DNA from: Letharia columbiana
Taxonomy: Eukaryota; Ascomycota; Lecanoromycetes; Lecanorales; Parmeliaceae
Length of the DNA: 64,000 nt
Direction of reading: 5' to 3'
Assembly (NCBI RefSeq): GCF_014066305.1
Contig: NW_023501151.1
Location: 86,020-150,019, forward strand
How positions within the stretch are numbered: the first letter of the stretch is position 1; the number at the start of each line of letters is the position of its first letter. Under the pieces are notes generated by a model. The model saw only the letters and a list, made by a program, of their open reading frames with translations. It was not told where the DNA came from and did not search any database. The position numbers and the translations under genes were made by a program. This document shows positions 13,779 to 26,811 of the stretch, piece by piece.

Positions 13779-13990
13779 TATTAAAATTAATTAATAGAAG
13801 ACTAGTATATCTATATACTATTAAGTTTTAAAGAGATATTATAATTACGTCTTATAATAATAAATAGTCTTAGCGTAACTTTATATTATAAATAGATAGT
13901 TATCTTTATTCTTTTTACTTACTTCTTTATAAGATATAATAATAAATAACTATTCTATATAATATAAGATTATAAGCTTAGAATTTTACT
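13779..13990 (+). repeat. 5' LTR of the dead copia element
   Basis: Collinear with the preserved LTR at 19,351-19,568 but heavily C-to-T/G-to-A converted. The inner boundary is blurred by mutation and is given to within about 15 bases. Confidence 0.55.
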
Positions 13991-15284
13991 ATCGTAGTCT
14001 TTATACTATTAATTAGAAATATTTATCTATTTAATAATTTAATATTATAGAAGTTAAATAAATATTTCTATATTCTTATTATATATTTTCTATTTACTTT
14101 TTTATTTATTCTTTTATAAATAATTATATAAAATAATTATATAGATATTTAATATATATATAACTATATTAATTTAAATCTAGAATTTCTTAAAGTTTAA
14201 AAAATAAAAAAACTATTAGTCTTAATTAAAGAAGATAAAGAGTATTTTAAAGTATTATAGTCTATAAGATATAGTAAAATAAGAATTAATATTATTTTTA
14301 AACGATTTATTAGAGAAAGTTATTACTATAAATATACTAATAAATTAAATCTATTATATAAGAATTATTATATCGAGATTTATTAATTAGTAGATTTTAA
14401 GATATAATATTAATATAAAGATCTAAAAGAATCTTAATAATTAAGTATTAAAATTTATTTACTCGATATATAAAAATAAATTAATCGAAGTAATAGAAGA
14501 TAAGAAGATAATTATAATAAGATAAATTAGACTTTAAAACGACTATATAAACTCTAAACTCGTTTTTCGCTTTATTAAATTATAAAAATTATAAAATATT
14601 ATTATAGCTAATAGTAATAACTCGATTAAGATTTATATTACTAATATATATATAAAATCTAAGAATCTTAAACGTATAAGAGCTTTAATTAATAAATAAA
14701 TTCTTATTACTCTATTATTAAATAATTTAAACGAAAAGTATAAGAAATTTATATATTATCTTATTATATAACTTAATAATATATTAAACTTTAATAAAAT
14801 TATTATACTTCTTTATAAATAAGATTATCTTTTTAAGCGAGATAATAAGAAATAAGTTATAATCGTTATTATAAAGAAATTCTATAAGAAATAAAAGAAT
14901 AAAAAGATCTTTAAAGATAATAATAATTTAGAATATAGAGTTATTACTTTAAAAATTTTATTGAGATAAAAATAACGATAGAAATAATAATTATAATTCT
15001 AATCCCTCGTTAAATAATTTAAATAGTATTTATTATAAGAAATTAGATAACGTATCTAAGTATTTAAAGTATTTATTATTATTAAATAAAAGTAAAAAGA
15101 GATATTAACTATTTATCTATTAGACTCTTTATAATAAAAAGATATCTAATCGACTTTAAAATAATAATAATAATAATAATAATTTAAACTTTAAGTTTAA
15201 AGTAAATATAGCTAATATAATTAATAGATCGAATAATTTTATAGATTAAAAATATACTAATATTTTAATAATAGTTTATATTAT

Positions 15285-15938
15285 TAATATATATAATAGA
15301 ATAAGATAGAGCTAAGCTTAAAAATCTTAAATTTATATATATAGCTAATTATAAATTCGAGTTCGCTACGCTCTTTAATTAAATCGGCTAAATTATCGCG
15401 AATAAATAAATTAATATCCGTAACTATTAAAATCTCGCTCTTTTACGTCTTTCTTATTAAAAAAATAGATATATATTATTAATATATAAAATAACTTTTT
15501 TATTTTCTATTAAAATTTTAAGATTTTTTTTTAAATTATAAAACGAAATGTAAGCTTTTAGATAAAAAAAAAATTCTAAATTTAGTCTTATAATTATTAA
15601 AGCGCAAGGAATTCAAATATCGCTTATTAAAGTTCGCTTATCAAAGTTCGCTCGATAGCCGAACAGCCTTAATTAAAAAATAGATATATATTATTTAACT
15701 TTAGATTAACTTTTTAATTTTCTATTAAAATTTTGAGAAATTTTTTTTTAAATTATAGAACGAAATATATGCTTTCGAAACTTTTTCTTCTTTTCTTAAA
15801 TTTAGTCTTATAATTATCTAAGCGTAATGAATTAAAATATCGCTTATTAAAGTTCGCTAATTAAAGATCGCTCACCTATTTACTCGATAGCCCTAATTAA
15901 AAAAACAATTATAAATTTAATTTATAGATCTTTACTCG
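15285..15938 (+). mobile_element. Family M short repeat, copy 4, nested in the copia element
   Basis: Opposite orientation to copies 1-3: it opens TAATATATATAATAG and closes TTTACTCG. The subterminal module is duplicated. It interrupts the dead copia element, so it inserted after that element was in place. RIPped and non-coding. Confidence 0.6.
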
Positions 15939-18900
15939 TAATTAATAATAAGAATATTATAAAAGATAAAGAGTATTAAAACTACTTAATTAGTAGCTTA
16001 ATATCTAAAATAAATAAAAGAATAATAAATAAAGAGCTTAAAATTAAGTCTCTCGATTATCTCTTAATTAAAATAGCTAAATCGCGAGAATTATAAGAGA
16101 ATATAAGAAATTAGTTAATATCTTAGCTTAATGCTAGTCTAAAATTAGATAATAAGATAGATTAAGAGATTAAAAATATTCTTAACTCTTTACTTAATTC
16201 TCTAGAGAATAAAATAATTAATAAATTATTATATAAATTCTTAACTTACTTTCTCTTCTATATAGTATATATAAATAATTAATCTACTATTATATATAAA
16301 TAAATAATAAACTTAGATTATATTAATTATATATTCTTTAATAAGAATAAGTTTATTAATTATTAGTTATATTATATAGATATTATAATAATTAATAAAA
16401 CTATTATTTAGATATAAAATCGCGATATAATTAAAATAAAATAGCTATTATAAAATAGATCTAGCAATATTAAAAAAGTTAATAAAGTTTTATATATTTC
16501 GAATTTTATATATAAACTATTTTTAATTAATTAGATTATATAAAAAGAATTTAAAATTATCTTTTTTAATAATAACTATTATATTCTTTAAAGTAGTAAA
16601 TTTATTAATAGTATATTAAAGATAGATAATATCTATAGTCTTAATATCGTATAATTTATAATTAAGATTTTAATATTTATTTAAAAGAATATAAAAGTCT
16701 TAATAATAAGTTTAATATTTAATAAGAAAGTTATTAAGCTATAATATCGTTAAATAAGATATCTAAATAAGATAAATTTTAAGAGACTTATTTATATAAG
16801 TAAAGATATTATATTAATCTAGAAATCTCGAGTTAGAATTTAGCTACTCGATAAGTAAAATAATTCTCTTATATCGATTTTAGTAAATTATAAATAATTA
16901 TTATTATAATCTCGAATATAAGCTATTAGCTAATTAAGACTATTAATAATAATATAATAAATATATCTAATATAGATAATAACTCTATAGTAAATTAATA
17001 TATATTTAAAGTCGTTATTAATATTATTATAAATCTTATTAATATAAATAAAATTAGAAATATTAAAAAAATTAAATTAATTAAAAGTATAAGAGATAAT
17101 AATCTAGACTTAGAAATATTTAATAATAAAGATATTAAAGAGATATCTCGAGGTAATTTCATTACTTATCTAGATCTATATCTTAATATAATATATAATT
17201 CTTAATTAAAATAAACTCTTATATCTTCTTAGAAAGTTCTTTTAAATAATAAATAAAGTAATATTAAAATATAAGTCTAGAGAGTTATTATCTATATTAA
17301 ATATAATAATAATTTTAAATCGAAATATTTATATTATAAATAAATTATATTAAGTTATAAAGATTTAAGTTACTATAGTTTCGATTTTGTTTTTAATCTC
17401 GCTATTATTATTTAGTAAATAACTAATATAAGATATTATTAAGCCGCTATAAAGATTAACGATTTTAAGTTATTAATCTATAATTAAATAATAGCTAATC
17501 TTTATATTAAATAATAAAAGAAGATTATAGATAAATAAATAAAATTCTTTATTATAATAAATATTTAAAAGCTTATTTCGAGAATGAAAAAAATATATTA
17601 ATTCTTATTAATAAATAAGTTTATAAGATAAAAAAGAAATTCAATAGCTTTATCCTCTATAAAGTATATTAAATAGTTTAAGGTTTTAAATAAATCTATA
17701 GCGTTAATTATAATTAAATCTTCGTCTAAATTATTAAATTTATACTATTTAAAATAGTATTTATATTAATAGTATAGTATAATTTAAATTATAAGTAAAT
17801 AGATATTATTTTATATTTCTTAATATATTATTAAAGAAAATTATTTATATAAAATAGTTTAAAGAATATAAGAAAGATAATAAGATATATCTACTACTTA
17901 GAGTATTATATAGTTTAAAGTAATTATTATAAGAATAATACTTTATCTTACGAGACTTTCTTATATTGAAAGAATTTAAATCTATTAAATTTAATTGCTT
18001 ATTATTTATTAATAAACTTTTTATTAATATTAGCGTATATATAAACGATATTTATAATTTAAAAGAATTAAAATAAATATTAGAATTTAAATAAGACCTT
18101 TATAAGCGATTCGCTATAACCGATCTCGAGTTATACTTATACTATTTAAATATGAAAATTTAAAGAAATTATAAGAAGAGAATTATTTAAATTACTTAAA
18201 CGATATATTTAAAGAAGATACTCTTACGATTTCATATAACTAATGATATATTTATTTTTAGATTAATAATAAAAAGTATTAAGCTATAAACGAAACTAGT
18301 TAATTAAATTAAAGTAGAAGTTATTTAGAAGTATTAATTAATAATAGAATTAATAATATATTCTATAATTTAAACTCGCTCGAATATCTATTTTATTATT
18401 ATAATTCTTTTATAATATAATTATAATCTTAATTCGAAATATATTATAGTTATTAAACGAGTTATTCGTTATTTAAAGAGAATATTAATTTATAATATTA
18501 TATATAAAATAGTTAATATATTAAAAAATTATACGAATACTAATTAAATCTTAAATTAGAAAATTTTTAAAATTTTTAAAATTTTTAAAATTTATATATT
18601 TTTATTTTATAGTAAAATAATTAATTAAACGTTTAAATAATAATAGTTTATTATATTATTATCTTATAAGATTAAATATATAATTTAGATCTAGATAGTA
18701 AAGAAAGTTATATAATTAATTAAACTTCTAAGCGAATTAGATATTAATTTTAAATTATCTAATAGATTAATATTAATTAAAATAAATAATTAAAAAACTA
18801 TTATATTAATAAAGAACTCTCGTTTTTACTTATATATAAAGTATATTAATATCTAATAATATTTTATATAAGATTAAGTAGAAATAAAAGTAATTATATT

Positions 18901-19089
18901 TAAATAGATTTCTATAAATAATATAACTATAAATAAACTTATTAAAGCTTTTATTAATAATAAATTTATTATATTTATAAATTAAATTAAATTTAAGAAG
19001 AGTAAATAAAAGAAATAGTTTAAATTCGAATTATATAAGAGTATTAAAACTAATAGTATTTTTAATCTATTATTTAAACTATATAAGAG

Positions 19090-19310
19090 TATTAGAATTA
19101 ACTAATAGAAGGTTAATATATCTATATACTACTAAGTTCTAAAGAGATATTATAACTACGTCTTATAGTAATAAATAGTCTTAGTGTAACTTCACACCAT
19201 AGATAGATAGTTACCTCTATCCTTCCTATATACTTCTTTATAGAATATGATAATAAATAATCATTCTATATGATATGAGACCATTGAATGCATATCATTT
19301 CCAATAGGAA
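19090..19310 (+). repeat. 3' LTR of the dead copia element, half RIPped
   Basis: This LTR copy starts with TATTAGAATT where the intact neighbour has TGTTGGAATC. Its left part is strongly converted, whereas from about 19,190 onward CAC, CCAT and GGAA are kept. It is followed by a repeat of the element's own 3' internal end (about 19,311-19,350) and a second LTR, giving a tandem repeat of period 261. Confidence 0.65.
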
Positions 19311-19350
19311 CTAATAGTGTTTCCAGCCCACCATTTGGACTGTGTGAGAG

Positions 19351-19568
19351 TGTTGGAATCAGCCAATAGGAGGCCAGCATGTCCACACACTACTAAGTTC
19401 CAAAGAGGTGTTGTGACTACGCCTTATGGTGGCAAATAGCCTTAGCGTGGCTTCACACCATAGATAGGTAGTCACCTCCATCCTTCCTACATACTTCTTC
19501 ATAGAACATGACAATAAACAACTATACTTCATGATTTGAGACCATTGAGTGCATACCATTTCCAATAA
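19351..19568 (+). repeat. Preserved copia-type LTR (tandem duplicate)
   Basis: It starts TGTTGGAATC and ends ATTTCCAATA, as copia LTRs often do. It is almost free of RIP and is the best reference copy for the four LTRs in this window. It lies 261 bases downstream of its damaged twin and ends about 150 bases before the pseudogene start codon at 19,719, so LTR promoter sequences could influence that gene. Confidence 0.65.
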
Positions 19569-19718
19569 CTACAGTCAGTAGACCGCAGCGTACTCGTTCA
19601 CTTGGCGCACGCACTCACCAAGTCATACCAGGCAACGGTTCTGGTTCAGTACCGTACATCCTCTCGATATCTTCTCACAACACACTCAACCTATCAGCTT
19701 CGTCACCCAACCCTCAAA

Positions 19719-21969
19719 ATGTACGTGCACCTGATCAGGGGAAAATCCGTAGCCAGGGTTTGGCGCTTTGTTCCCTGCTTGGTCGTACTGCTCGTGACGG
19801 CTGTGGTCCTTGGCCTCGTTTGGGACCCATTCATATCTGTTCTCCTCACCGTTGTGATGCGAAAGCATCAGCTATATGCGCAATGGGATGCTCAAACTCT
19901 CCAGGAGTGGAAATGCCAATGGAAACTACTATTTGTGGCCCCCACCGGACTTGTGATAGCGATTGCTATCTTCGTGTTTGTGTACGTATTAATCTTGATC
20001 TCTACTCAATTCTCCTTGTCTCTCCCGATGCTGCGATTCTCAGGCTAACTGGTGATACAGACCTTTCAGGGTCTCCTTTAAGCCTGATCTATAGCCTGGA
20101 ACAGACTCTTCGGAGCAATATAGAGCACTTGAGAGAGACAATACGGACACCGCGGCGACACAGAACGCCGTAGATAACGGATCTAACGACGATACCGCGG
20201 CAGTACAGAACCCTGCGGACAGCGAGCCCAACGACGGTACTGCAATGGTACAATGCGCCGTAAACAACAGATCGAATGACGGTACTTGAGCAGAGCAACA
20301 CACAGGTGACAACGCAAACTCTGGTGATACCGCACCCAATTCGAACCAACGTACAGTGGATAATATAAATAAAGACTATATAATCATCGGTTCGGGGTAA
20401 AGTCTAGAAGACAATGAAGATAATGATGGGATCGCAGTTGATTTGGAGAGAGATGCAGGAGACAATGGAGACGATCAGGAAACCCTACCTGTTATCAGGC
20501 GAGCGGCATTAGGGATTCCTGTTGTTCTGGAACCCGGTAATCTCCTCCAACTCCCCGAAGCAGTTCTGCAGGAATCCCCCTGGTCAACAGAAACCGCATC
20601 AGACCTGCTAGCTGTGGCTGGCCATGATTGGACTCCTGATATTCGTTCAAGCCAACGTTGGGCTTCAACTGCTGTCTGGGACCCTGCTGAAGCTTTGAAT
20701 GCTCACTCGAGCCATTCGCGAGCTGTTATCCCTGCCGAGGTCCTTAATCAGACTTGTATTACTGGCCCAAGTCATTCTCAGGGTTCAACTACTCTTTCAG
20801 GCCATAATCAAATTCTGATTGCTCGCCCGATACATGGACGAAGTTTGTTCCCTGTGAGGTACCCTCGGTGTCAGGAAGTTGGCGCAACCCTTAGTCGAGC
20901 TTCGAAAGCTCGCTCAATCCATGATCGATCTCCGAACACCTCCCCGAGCTCTGACCAGAAACCTATGGCTCTGCCAGTGTTCGGTCGGGCTCCCTCTTTT
21001 AAGCCTAGCTCCAATCCCGCTCCGATTGCTTATCAGAGCTATAATCAAGCTTCTGATTCTTCATCAACTCCTGATCAAGCTTTAAATCAACGCTCGATCT
21101 ATAATCGATGTTCGAATACTCCTCCAAGCTTTAATCAGGATTCCGTGGCTCTCCACAACCCTGATCGGGATTCCTTTGCTGAGCCCGACTCTATTCACCA
21201 TCCAACCGCTTTTCAGAGCTATGGTCAGGCTCTGAATACTCCACCCATATCTTGTTATGCCAAACTCACTCTCCCGCCCCGTAGTCGGTCTATGGACGCT
21301 ATACATATCAACCCTCGTTGGGAGGTCGAGGGATACTTTGATTTGCCGGAATTCGACGCATACTTTGATTTGCCGCCGGGCACTCCGTCTCCCGAACCAT
21401 CGAGACGACCCGACTGGACTCGCAGGTCCACGCTGCTGTCAAGATCCGGCAGATCGATACCTCAAATATCTCCCCCTGCCTCGAGGTCTCCGGGGTCTCC
21501 GCCGAATCCTTCTACATCCATGGCAACACCGTCTGAGCGGAATGTTCCATCTTTCGAGGATCAGAGGGCTTCGCGCCGGGCTTACAAACAAAACTGATTG
21601 AAGAAGCCAAGAGATGGAAAGGTCACCCATCAGAGGCTCGCCTGAAATCGCTTATTATACTTGATGACGAAAATGACAATCGATCTCGGCTTTTAATTGA
21701 TCGTGACAGGATTGATGATGATCGGAGACATTAGGAATACTATGCTCGACGAAAGACAAACCCGGGATCCCAACCAACCCTCTTCAGTCTACGGAACACC
21801 TGAATTTCATGACCTCGACGTCTTAAAACTGTGGGTGAACTCAAATCGACATATCTACGACACCTGGCCCCCTGGCTATACACCGAAGAATACTGACTTG
21901 AACGAGAGAGATAGTGAGTCTTCCATCTTCTCGGGTGAGACATTTTCAGATTTGGGCGATTATCAGTAG
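19719..21969 (+). pseudogene. Candidate membrane protein with long Ser/Pro-rich tail, disrupted
   Basis: I do not recognise this gene. An ATG at 19,719 in a good fungal context (CTCAAAATG) opens 88 codons with two hydrophobic segments (residues about 16-47 and 69-88). A GTACGT donor at 19,982, a GCTAAC branch site near 20,044 and a TTTCAG acceptor ending at 20,069 define an 88-base intron. It splices exactly into the frame that runs to the TGA at 21,595. That second exon starts with Asn/Asp/Thr-rich repeats (about 20,130-20,330), then degenerate 10-11-residue Ser/Pro/Asn/Gln repeats. In-frame stops lie at 20,092 (TAG), 20,287 (TGA) and 20,398 (TAA); two fit CAG or CAA to stop changes. After 21,597 coding-like sequence changes frame twice and ends at 21,969 with a short acidic Ser-rich tail. 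Extra unrecognised introns could remove some stops. An accessory membrane protein with a disordered cytoplasmic tail is the most I would infer. Confidence 0.5.
19982..20069 (+). other. Predicted spliceosomal intron
   Basis: Donor GTACGT, branch-type GCTAAC about 25 bases before the acceptor, acceptor TTTCAG, length 88. Splicing it joins a codon split GT/G and moves from the transmembrane frame into the 384-codon frame. A rival acceptor at 20,043 would lead to a stop at 20,171 in another frame. Confidence 0.5.
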
Positions 21970-22975
21970 ACTATTCTGCAAGGAGATGGGATGTTGGTAC
22001 AGAATACACAATGTACATCGTGACTCGTGCAGATAATCTTTGAACTGTCATGTGTCTAGATACCGTCCTCGATCTCCTCGTCTCCTCTGTCGTTCAAGTT
22101 CGTGAGTGCTGATTCAAGATCACCATTCTGTCGCGGGCATCATAATAACCTCCGTTGCTTGACTCCAAAAGCGACAGCGGCAGGACAGAAGATATAGAAA
22201 GGCTTACCCATCACGGCAAAAGTATCGAGAAACGTAGCTGAATATGCCTCCCTCTCTTTCTTTGGTATACTTGCAAGTCAGCAGATACCTCTGACTTGCT
22301 CGAAGCTCCCATCCAGCCATTGATGCCCGCTATGTCGGCCCACCCGGCCATTTTTCTTGTTGTAGATTTTGACTTCAGACGGTTGTCATTTAGATGGCGG
22401 GCGTACCGTCGTACTCGTGGGACAATAGACCTCGCTTGCTGCATGTGTAGTTACCGACAGCCAGCGCGGTGGGGGTCGTTACATTTCCAATTTGATGTGA
22501 GGATTGCGCGGGTGATCAAAGCGGGGGAAGACCTTGGCCGCTGAGCGTCGTGTGCTTGCTACCCTCTTGCAAGTGGCGCGATGCGAAATTTTTCATACTG
22601 CTAGTGCTTGTGCTTGTAGCTCATCAAGAGCACTGCAGGGCCCTCCTGAGCTACCACTTGCAATGCATCCTGTGCACAGTAGTATGACAGGGCATCGTCG
22701 ACGACGATGAACATGTTCTTGGCCTTCTCGCCTCCCGGTTGTCGCTGTCCGCGCGAAGTCACAAGCCCATTCCAGCTACAGTTCATGTAAGAATTTGTAA
22801 ATTGAGGAACCCTCTGCTCCTGATCGCATCGAATGAGGGGAGGCGAAAGCTAGTACCACATCGTAAGATTAATTCAGGATCCAGCAGTCATCGCACTGCA
22901 GCTCGAGGGAGTGGGAAGCCGATATCGTAAAGAGGAGAAAGTGGAGAGGGGAGAGGAGAGGAGAGAGGCTTGAGT
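21970..22975. other. Non-RIPped intergenic DNA with a purine-rich edge
   Basis: Normal base composition. Short frames exist on both strands (22,211-22,444 minus, 22,296-22,544 plus, 22,601-22,786 minus), but they overlap each other, lack domains and have no supporting context, so none is called. A GGAGA-type purine tract at about 22,931-22,968 marks the right edge, where AT-rich RIPped DNA begins abruptly. Confidence 0.5.
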
Positions 22976-23584
22976 TATCGGCTAATAAAATTTTAGTCTT
23001 AGCTCTAAGTTAAAAAAAACTCTAATCGCTTACTATACGTTTTTACTTAACTTTTATTTTTATAAAAATAATAAAGAAGATAAAAGCTTTAACTCTAAAT
23101 TAAATTAAACTTTATTTACTTTCTATATAATAAATAGTTTACTTCTATTATTATAAATCGCTAATTAATTATATTTTTATTTATAAAAGAAGTATTTATT
23201 TAATAATCTTATTTTTAATATATCTCGTTAATCGAGTAAATTATCTTTTTAATAAATCGTCTAAAGCTATAATTAATAAATTAACTTTATTAAAAATTTA
23301 AGTTAAGATTATATATAATTAGTTATAGATAAAGATTTTAAAATATAAATATAAATTAATTTACTATAATAACTAGCTCTAGATCTTATTAATTATTATA
23401 TTAAAAATTAATTAAATTAAGAATTAAATATATTAAAAGAGAGTATATAAATCGTTTTAATTAAATAGAGCTAGAGGGATATATAATATATAATATTATT
23501 TATTATTATATTTACTCTTAAGAATATAATAATTAAATATTTTAGATTTAATATATTTAATTTATAAATATATTCTATTATATA
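22976..23584. repeat. RIPped repeat beginning with a fragment of the 35-kb element
   Basis: Bases 22,983-23,050 are a RIP-converted match to 35,110-35,180 of the 2-kb element (the AATTTTAG ... AACTCTAATCGCTTACTA stretch against its GC-richer original). The rest to 23,584 is AT-rich, ORF-free and unassigned. Confidence 0.5.
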
Positions 23585-24930
23585 GATTTATACGCTACTC
23601 TAAATTTCTTAATAATATTATTATATAATTTTATTTTAACTTTAAGTAATAGAATAAAAGTGAGATTAATTTAAAGGTATTTATTATTTTAGTAGATAGA
23701 AAGAAGCTATTTTTCTTATTAACGACTTAATTTCTATTATTGAAAATAAAAATAATTTTAAAAAACTTATTGAAAATCTAACTATTAAATTAAGCGATAT
23801 TTTTATTAAAGATATAAAGAATTATTTTAGATATATAGAAATTAGATATTTAATATAGATTTAATTACTATAAATAATATTGATTAATTAAGTAATAAAG
23901 TTATTTAATAACTATTCGATTAATTAATTAATAGCTTTTTAATCTTTAAAGGTTATTAAAATACTATTATTTATATCTAATAGTCTTCAAACGAATTTCT
24001 TTATATTAATTTAATTTTAATTAATTAGATTAAGGTTTTAAAGTCTTATATCTTTTATAAGTTTAAGAATATAAATATAATTTTAAAGTTAAAGTATTCT
24101 TAATATAGTTTAAGCGATATAATTTAACTTAATATTTTTAATAATTAAAAGAATTTAATAAAAATTATTATAAAAGTATATAATTATACTATTAAAAGAA
24201 GTAAGATTCTTTTAAATATCTTAAAATATATAATCGATAGTTTTAATATTATAGCGATTTTATATAAAAAAAATTATTTTAGAAAATAAGCTTAATTATC
24301 TTTAATAATTAAGTTAAATTAAACTATATCGATATATTATAATTAAACTAAATAATAATATTAAAAAAAATCTTAAAGTAAAAATAAATAATAATATTAT
24401 TTTAAAGAAGAATAAAGATAATATTAGATAAAGCTATAGTAATAGCTATTTGAAATTATATCGTACTCTTTATAGTATAATATTCTTAAATATAATTTTA
24501 TTAATATCTTTATAGCTATTAAGAAAGAAAAATTAACTATTAAAATAAGAAATTATATTTTATATAGTATTAGTTATAATAAATTAATTATTATTAAAAC
24601 TTATTTATATCTATTTCTAGATATTAATTTAATAACTATATTCTTTATATAGAAATTAATTTTAACTATTAATATAAAAATATTTATAATTTTATTAAAT
24701 TATAGGTAGATTAAAGCTAATAATAAAATTAATATTCTTTATAAAAATATTATTATATTTCTTTAAGCGAATTTAAATTAAATAAATATAAAAGTCTTTA
24801 ATAATAATTTATTTATATTATATATTATTTAATAGAAAGAGAGTATAATACTTAATTTAAAGAATATAAATATAATTATTAAATAATTTAAATAAAGAAT
24901 AATAAGTATTAGTTAAGAAATATATATAAA
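23585..24930 (+). repeat. RIPped unclassified transposon, copy A (inverted partner at 39.7-41.0 kb)
   Basis: About 1.35 kb that is collinear with the reverse complement of 39,708-41,040, at high similarity over the whole length once C-to-T and G-to-A differences are allowed for. The plus-strand reading is Ile/Leu/Lys-rich with many stops. I could not identify a protein motif, so its class is open. Confidence 0.55.
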
Positions 24931-26636
24931 GTATAAAAGAAAAATTAAATTATTTATAAGTAAAAAAAGAAAAAATACGTCTAGCGCGAAAAGTTTTAAT
25001 AACTCTAAAAAAAATATATTAAAAAAGTTATAATATTTTAATATTATAATTAGCGAGATAAGCTATTTATATTATATTTAAAAAAAATAAAAATAAAAAT
25101 ACTTTTAAATTTTAATTTATAATTATCTTATAAATCTAGAGAATTATCGAGTATATATTATAGTAAGATTATTATAAAGATATTTTATTAATAATATCTT
25201 TTCTATTAACTTATTAATTTATTTAATACTTAATCTTATCTAGCGTTATTATAAAATAAATCTTTATTATATAAGTATTATAGTAGAAAAAAAGAATATT
25301 ATTATTTATTATATATAAACCTTCGAAGAATATAGAATTTAATATATTTAAAAGAAGATATAATAGATAGAAGAATTTCTTAAAATTTAAAATAATTTTT
25401 TTTTAATAATATCTTTATATCTCTAATATAAACTCTATTTAAATATATCTTATTTATTATTTATTTAAATATATTATATCGATAAATCGATATAAAAAAG
25501 ATCTTCTATTTATCTTTATTATTAATATTATTACTTTAATTAAAAAAAAGCTATTAACTTAATCTAATATTTATATTTTATATTAATTATATAAAATAAA
25601 ATATTATTATTATAAAATACTATATTATATTAATTTAAAAGATAAATAGATAATTATTTAATAAAAGAGTTATAATTATATAATTTAAAGTTAAAACTAT
25701 TTTAATAAACTTTTATAGAGTTTATTTATTATATATTTTAATATTTTTAAATCTTATATATCTAGTCTAACTCTATATCGTTCTAATTTATATTATTTTT
25801 ATACTTTATTTAAAAATTAATTTTTTTATTATTCTTATAAATTTATTTAAAAATTTATTTAAAAAAGATTATATTAATATAGATCTTTATATTAATATAA
25901 GCGTTATATTTAACTAATAAATAAAGATTATAAAGTATTTCTTAATAATTCTATTTAAATTTATTATTTAATATTTTAATAAATTTATATTAATAATATA
26001 TAAAGTATTTAAAATCTAATTTAAAGATAATATTATTATTAAAGTTTTTCGAAAACTATTTATTATATATATTTTTATCTAAGTCTTAATAAGATAAAAT
26101 AATATTTATTTTATTAATAATATATTAATTATAATTTTTATAAAATATATATTTAATAATAATAATATAGAGATTAGAAAATAAATTTTAATTATAAATC
26201 TTAGTATTAATATTAATATCTACTTTAACGAAGTTAAAGAATTAATCTTTAAAATATATTATAATATAGATATAAATATATAATAAATCTTATTTTTAAA
26301 ATTTAATAATATAGATATAGATTAAAACTTAATTTATTATTTATAAAGTTAATTAGAATTAAAGCTAATCGATATTTTAATTAACTATACTTTACTTTTA
26401 TAAAAAAAAATTTAAATAATATATAAAGCTAAGTAATAGAAATTACGACGTATAAAAGATTAAATTATATTATATATTTTTTAGAAATTATAATCTATAC
26501 TAATTATCTAATTAATATATTATTTAAAAAATTACTCTATTAAATAAAAAGAGAAAGAGTTATTATATTATAATAAGAGTTTAAAAAAATAAAAGTATAT
26601 CTAATATTTTTTTCTTTAGAATATTATTTATAAGCG
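24931..26636. other. RIP-degraded AT-rich DNA, no gene
   Basis: Continuation of repeat debris with no open frame. It forms the left flank of the young gypsy insertion; its last bases read GCG followed by the TTTTT target site. Confidence 0.6.
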
Positions 26637-26641
26637 TTTTT
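26637..26641. repeat. Target site duplication, left copy (TTTTT)
   Basis: Five T residues directly abut the left LTR, matched by five T at 33,909-33,913. Five bases is the usual duplication size for Ty3/gypsy elements, but a homopolymer in AT-rich DNA is weak proof by itself. Confidence 0.6.
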
Positions 26642-26811
26642 TGTTATGGTAGCATAAGATCCTCAGGAATCTCATTCCTGAGAAAGACGTTTCTTGAGTG
26701 GTAATAAAGATGATTCTTCTCCTATGGAATCTGGTTGCCTAAGTACATCTTAATGCCAAGCCATGCCAAGCTATTAGCCACTAGCTCCTGCCACAAGCAT
26801 AATCCATAACA
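26642..26811 (-). repeat. 3' LTR of the young gypsy element
   Basis: 170 bp with perfect 8-bp terminal inverted repeats TGTTATGG ... CCATAACA. It contains an internal inverted repeat (CTCAGGAAT / ATTCCTGAG) at about 26,662-26,682. It is identical to the other LTR except at 26,787. Confidence 0.93.

Larger units (their letters stand above)
13779..19310 (+). mobile_element. Dead Ty1/copia retrotransposon, RIPped, with nested family M insertion
   Basis: Two LTR copies (13,779 and 19,090) flank about 5.3 kb whose plus-strand reading keeps copia landmarks in order. At about 14,711-14,850 there is a Gag-like frame reading TLLLNNLNEKYKKF. At about 18,360-18,500 an RT C-terminal region reads TRSN, then NSKY, then KRVIRYLK. 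At about 18,590-18,740 there is the RNase H end with a ...IKLLSEL-like tail. Every stretch is broken by TAA or TAG at positions where CAA, CAG or TGG is expected. A family M element sits inside it (15,285-15,938). No product can be made from this copy. Gag-pol order and direction agree with the LTR orientation. Confidence 0.65.

Noticed and set aside
22211..22930. Several 60-80 codon frames on both strands after the pseudogene
   Set aside because: They overlap on opposite strands, show no recognisable domain and no consistent codon pattern; treated as chance frames in GC-normal DNA.
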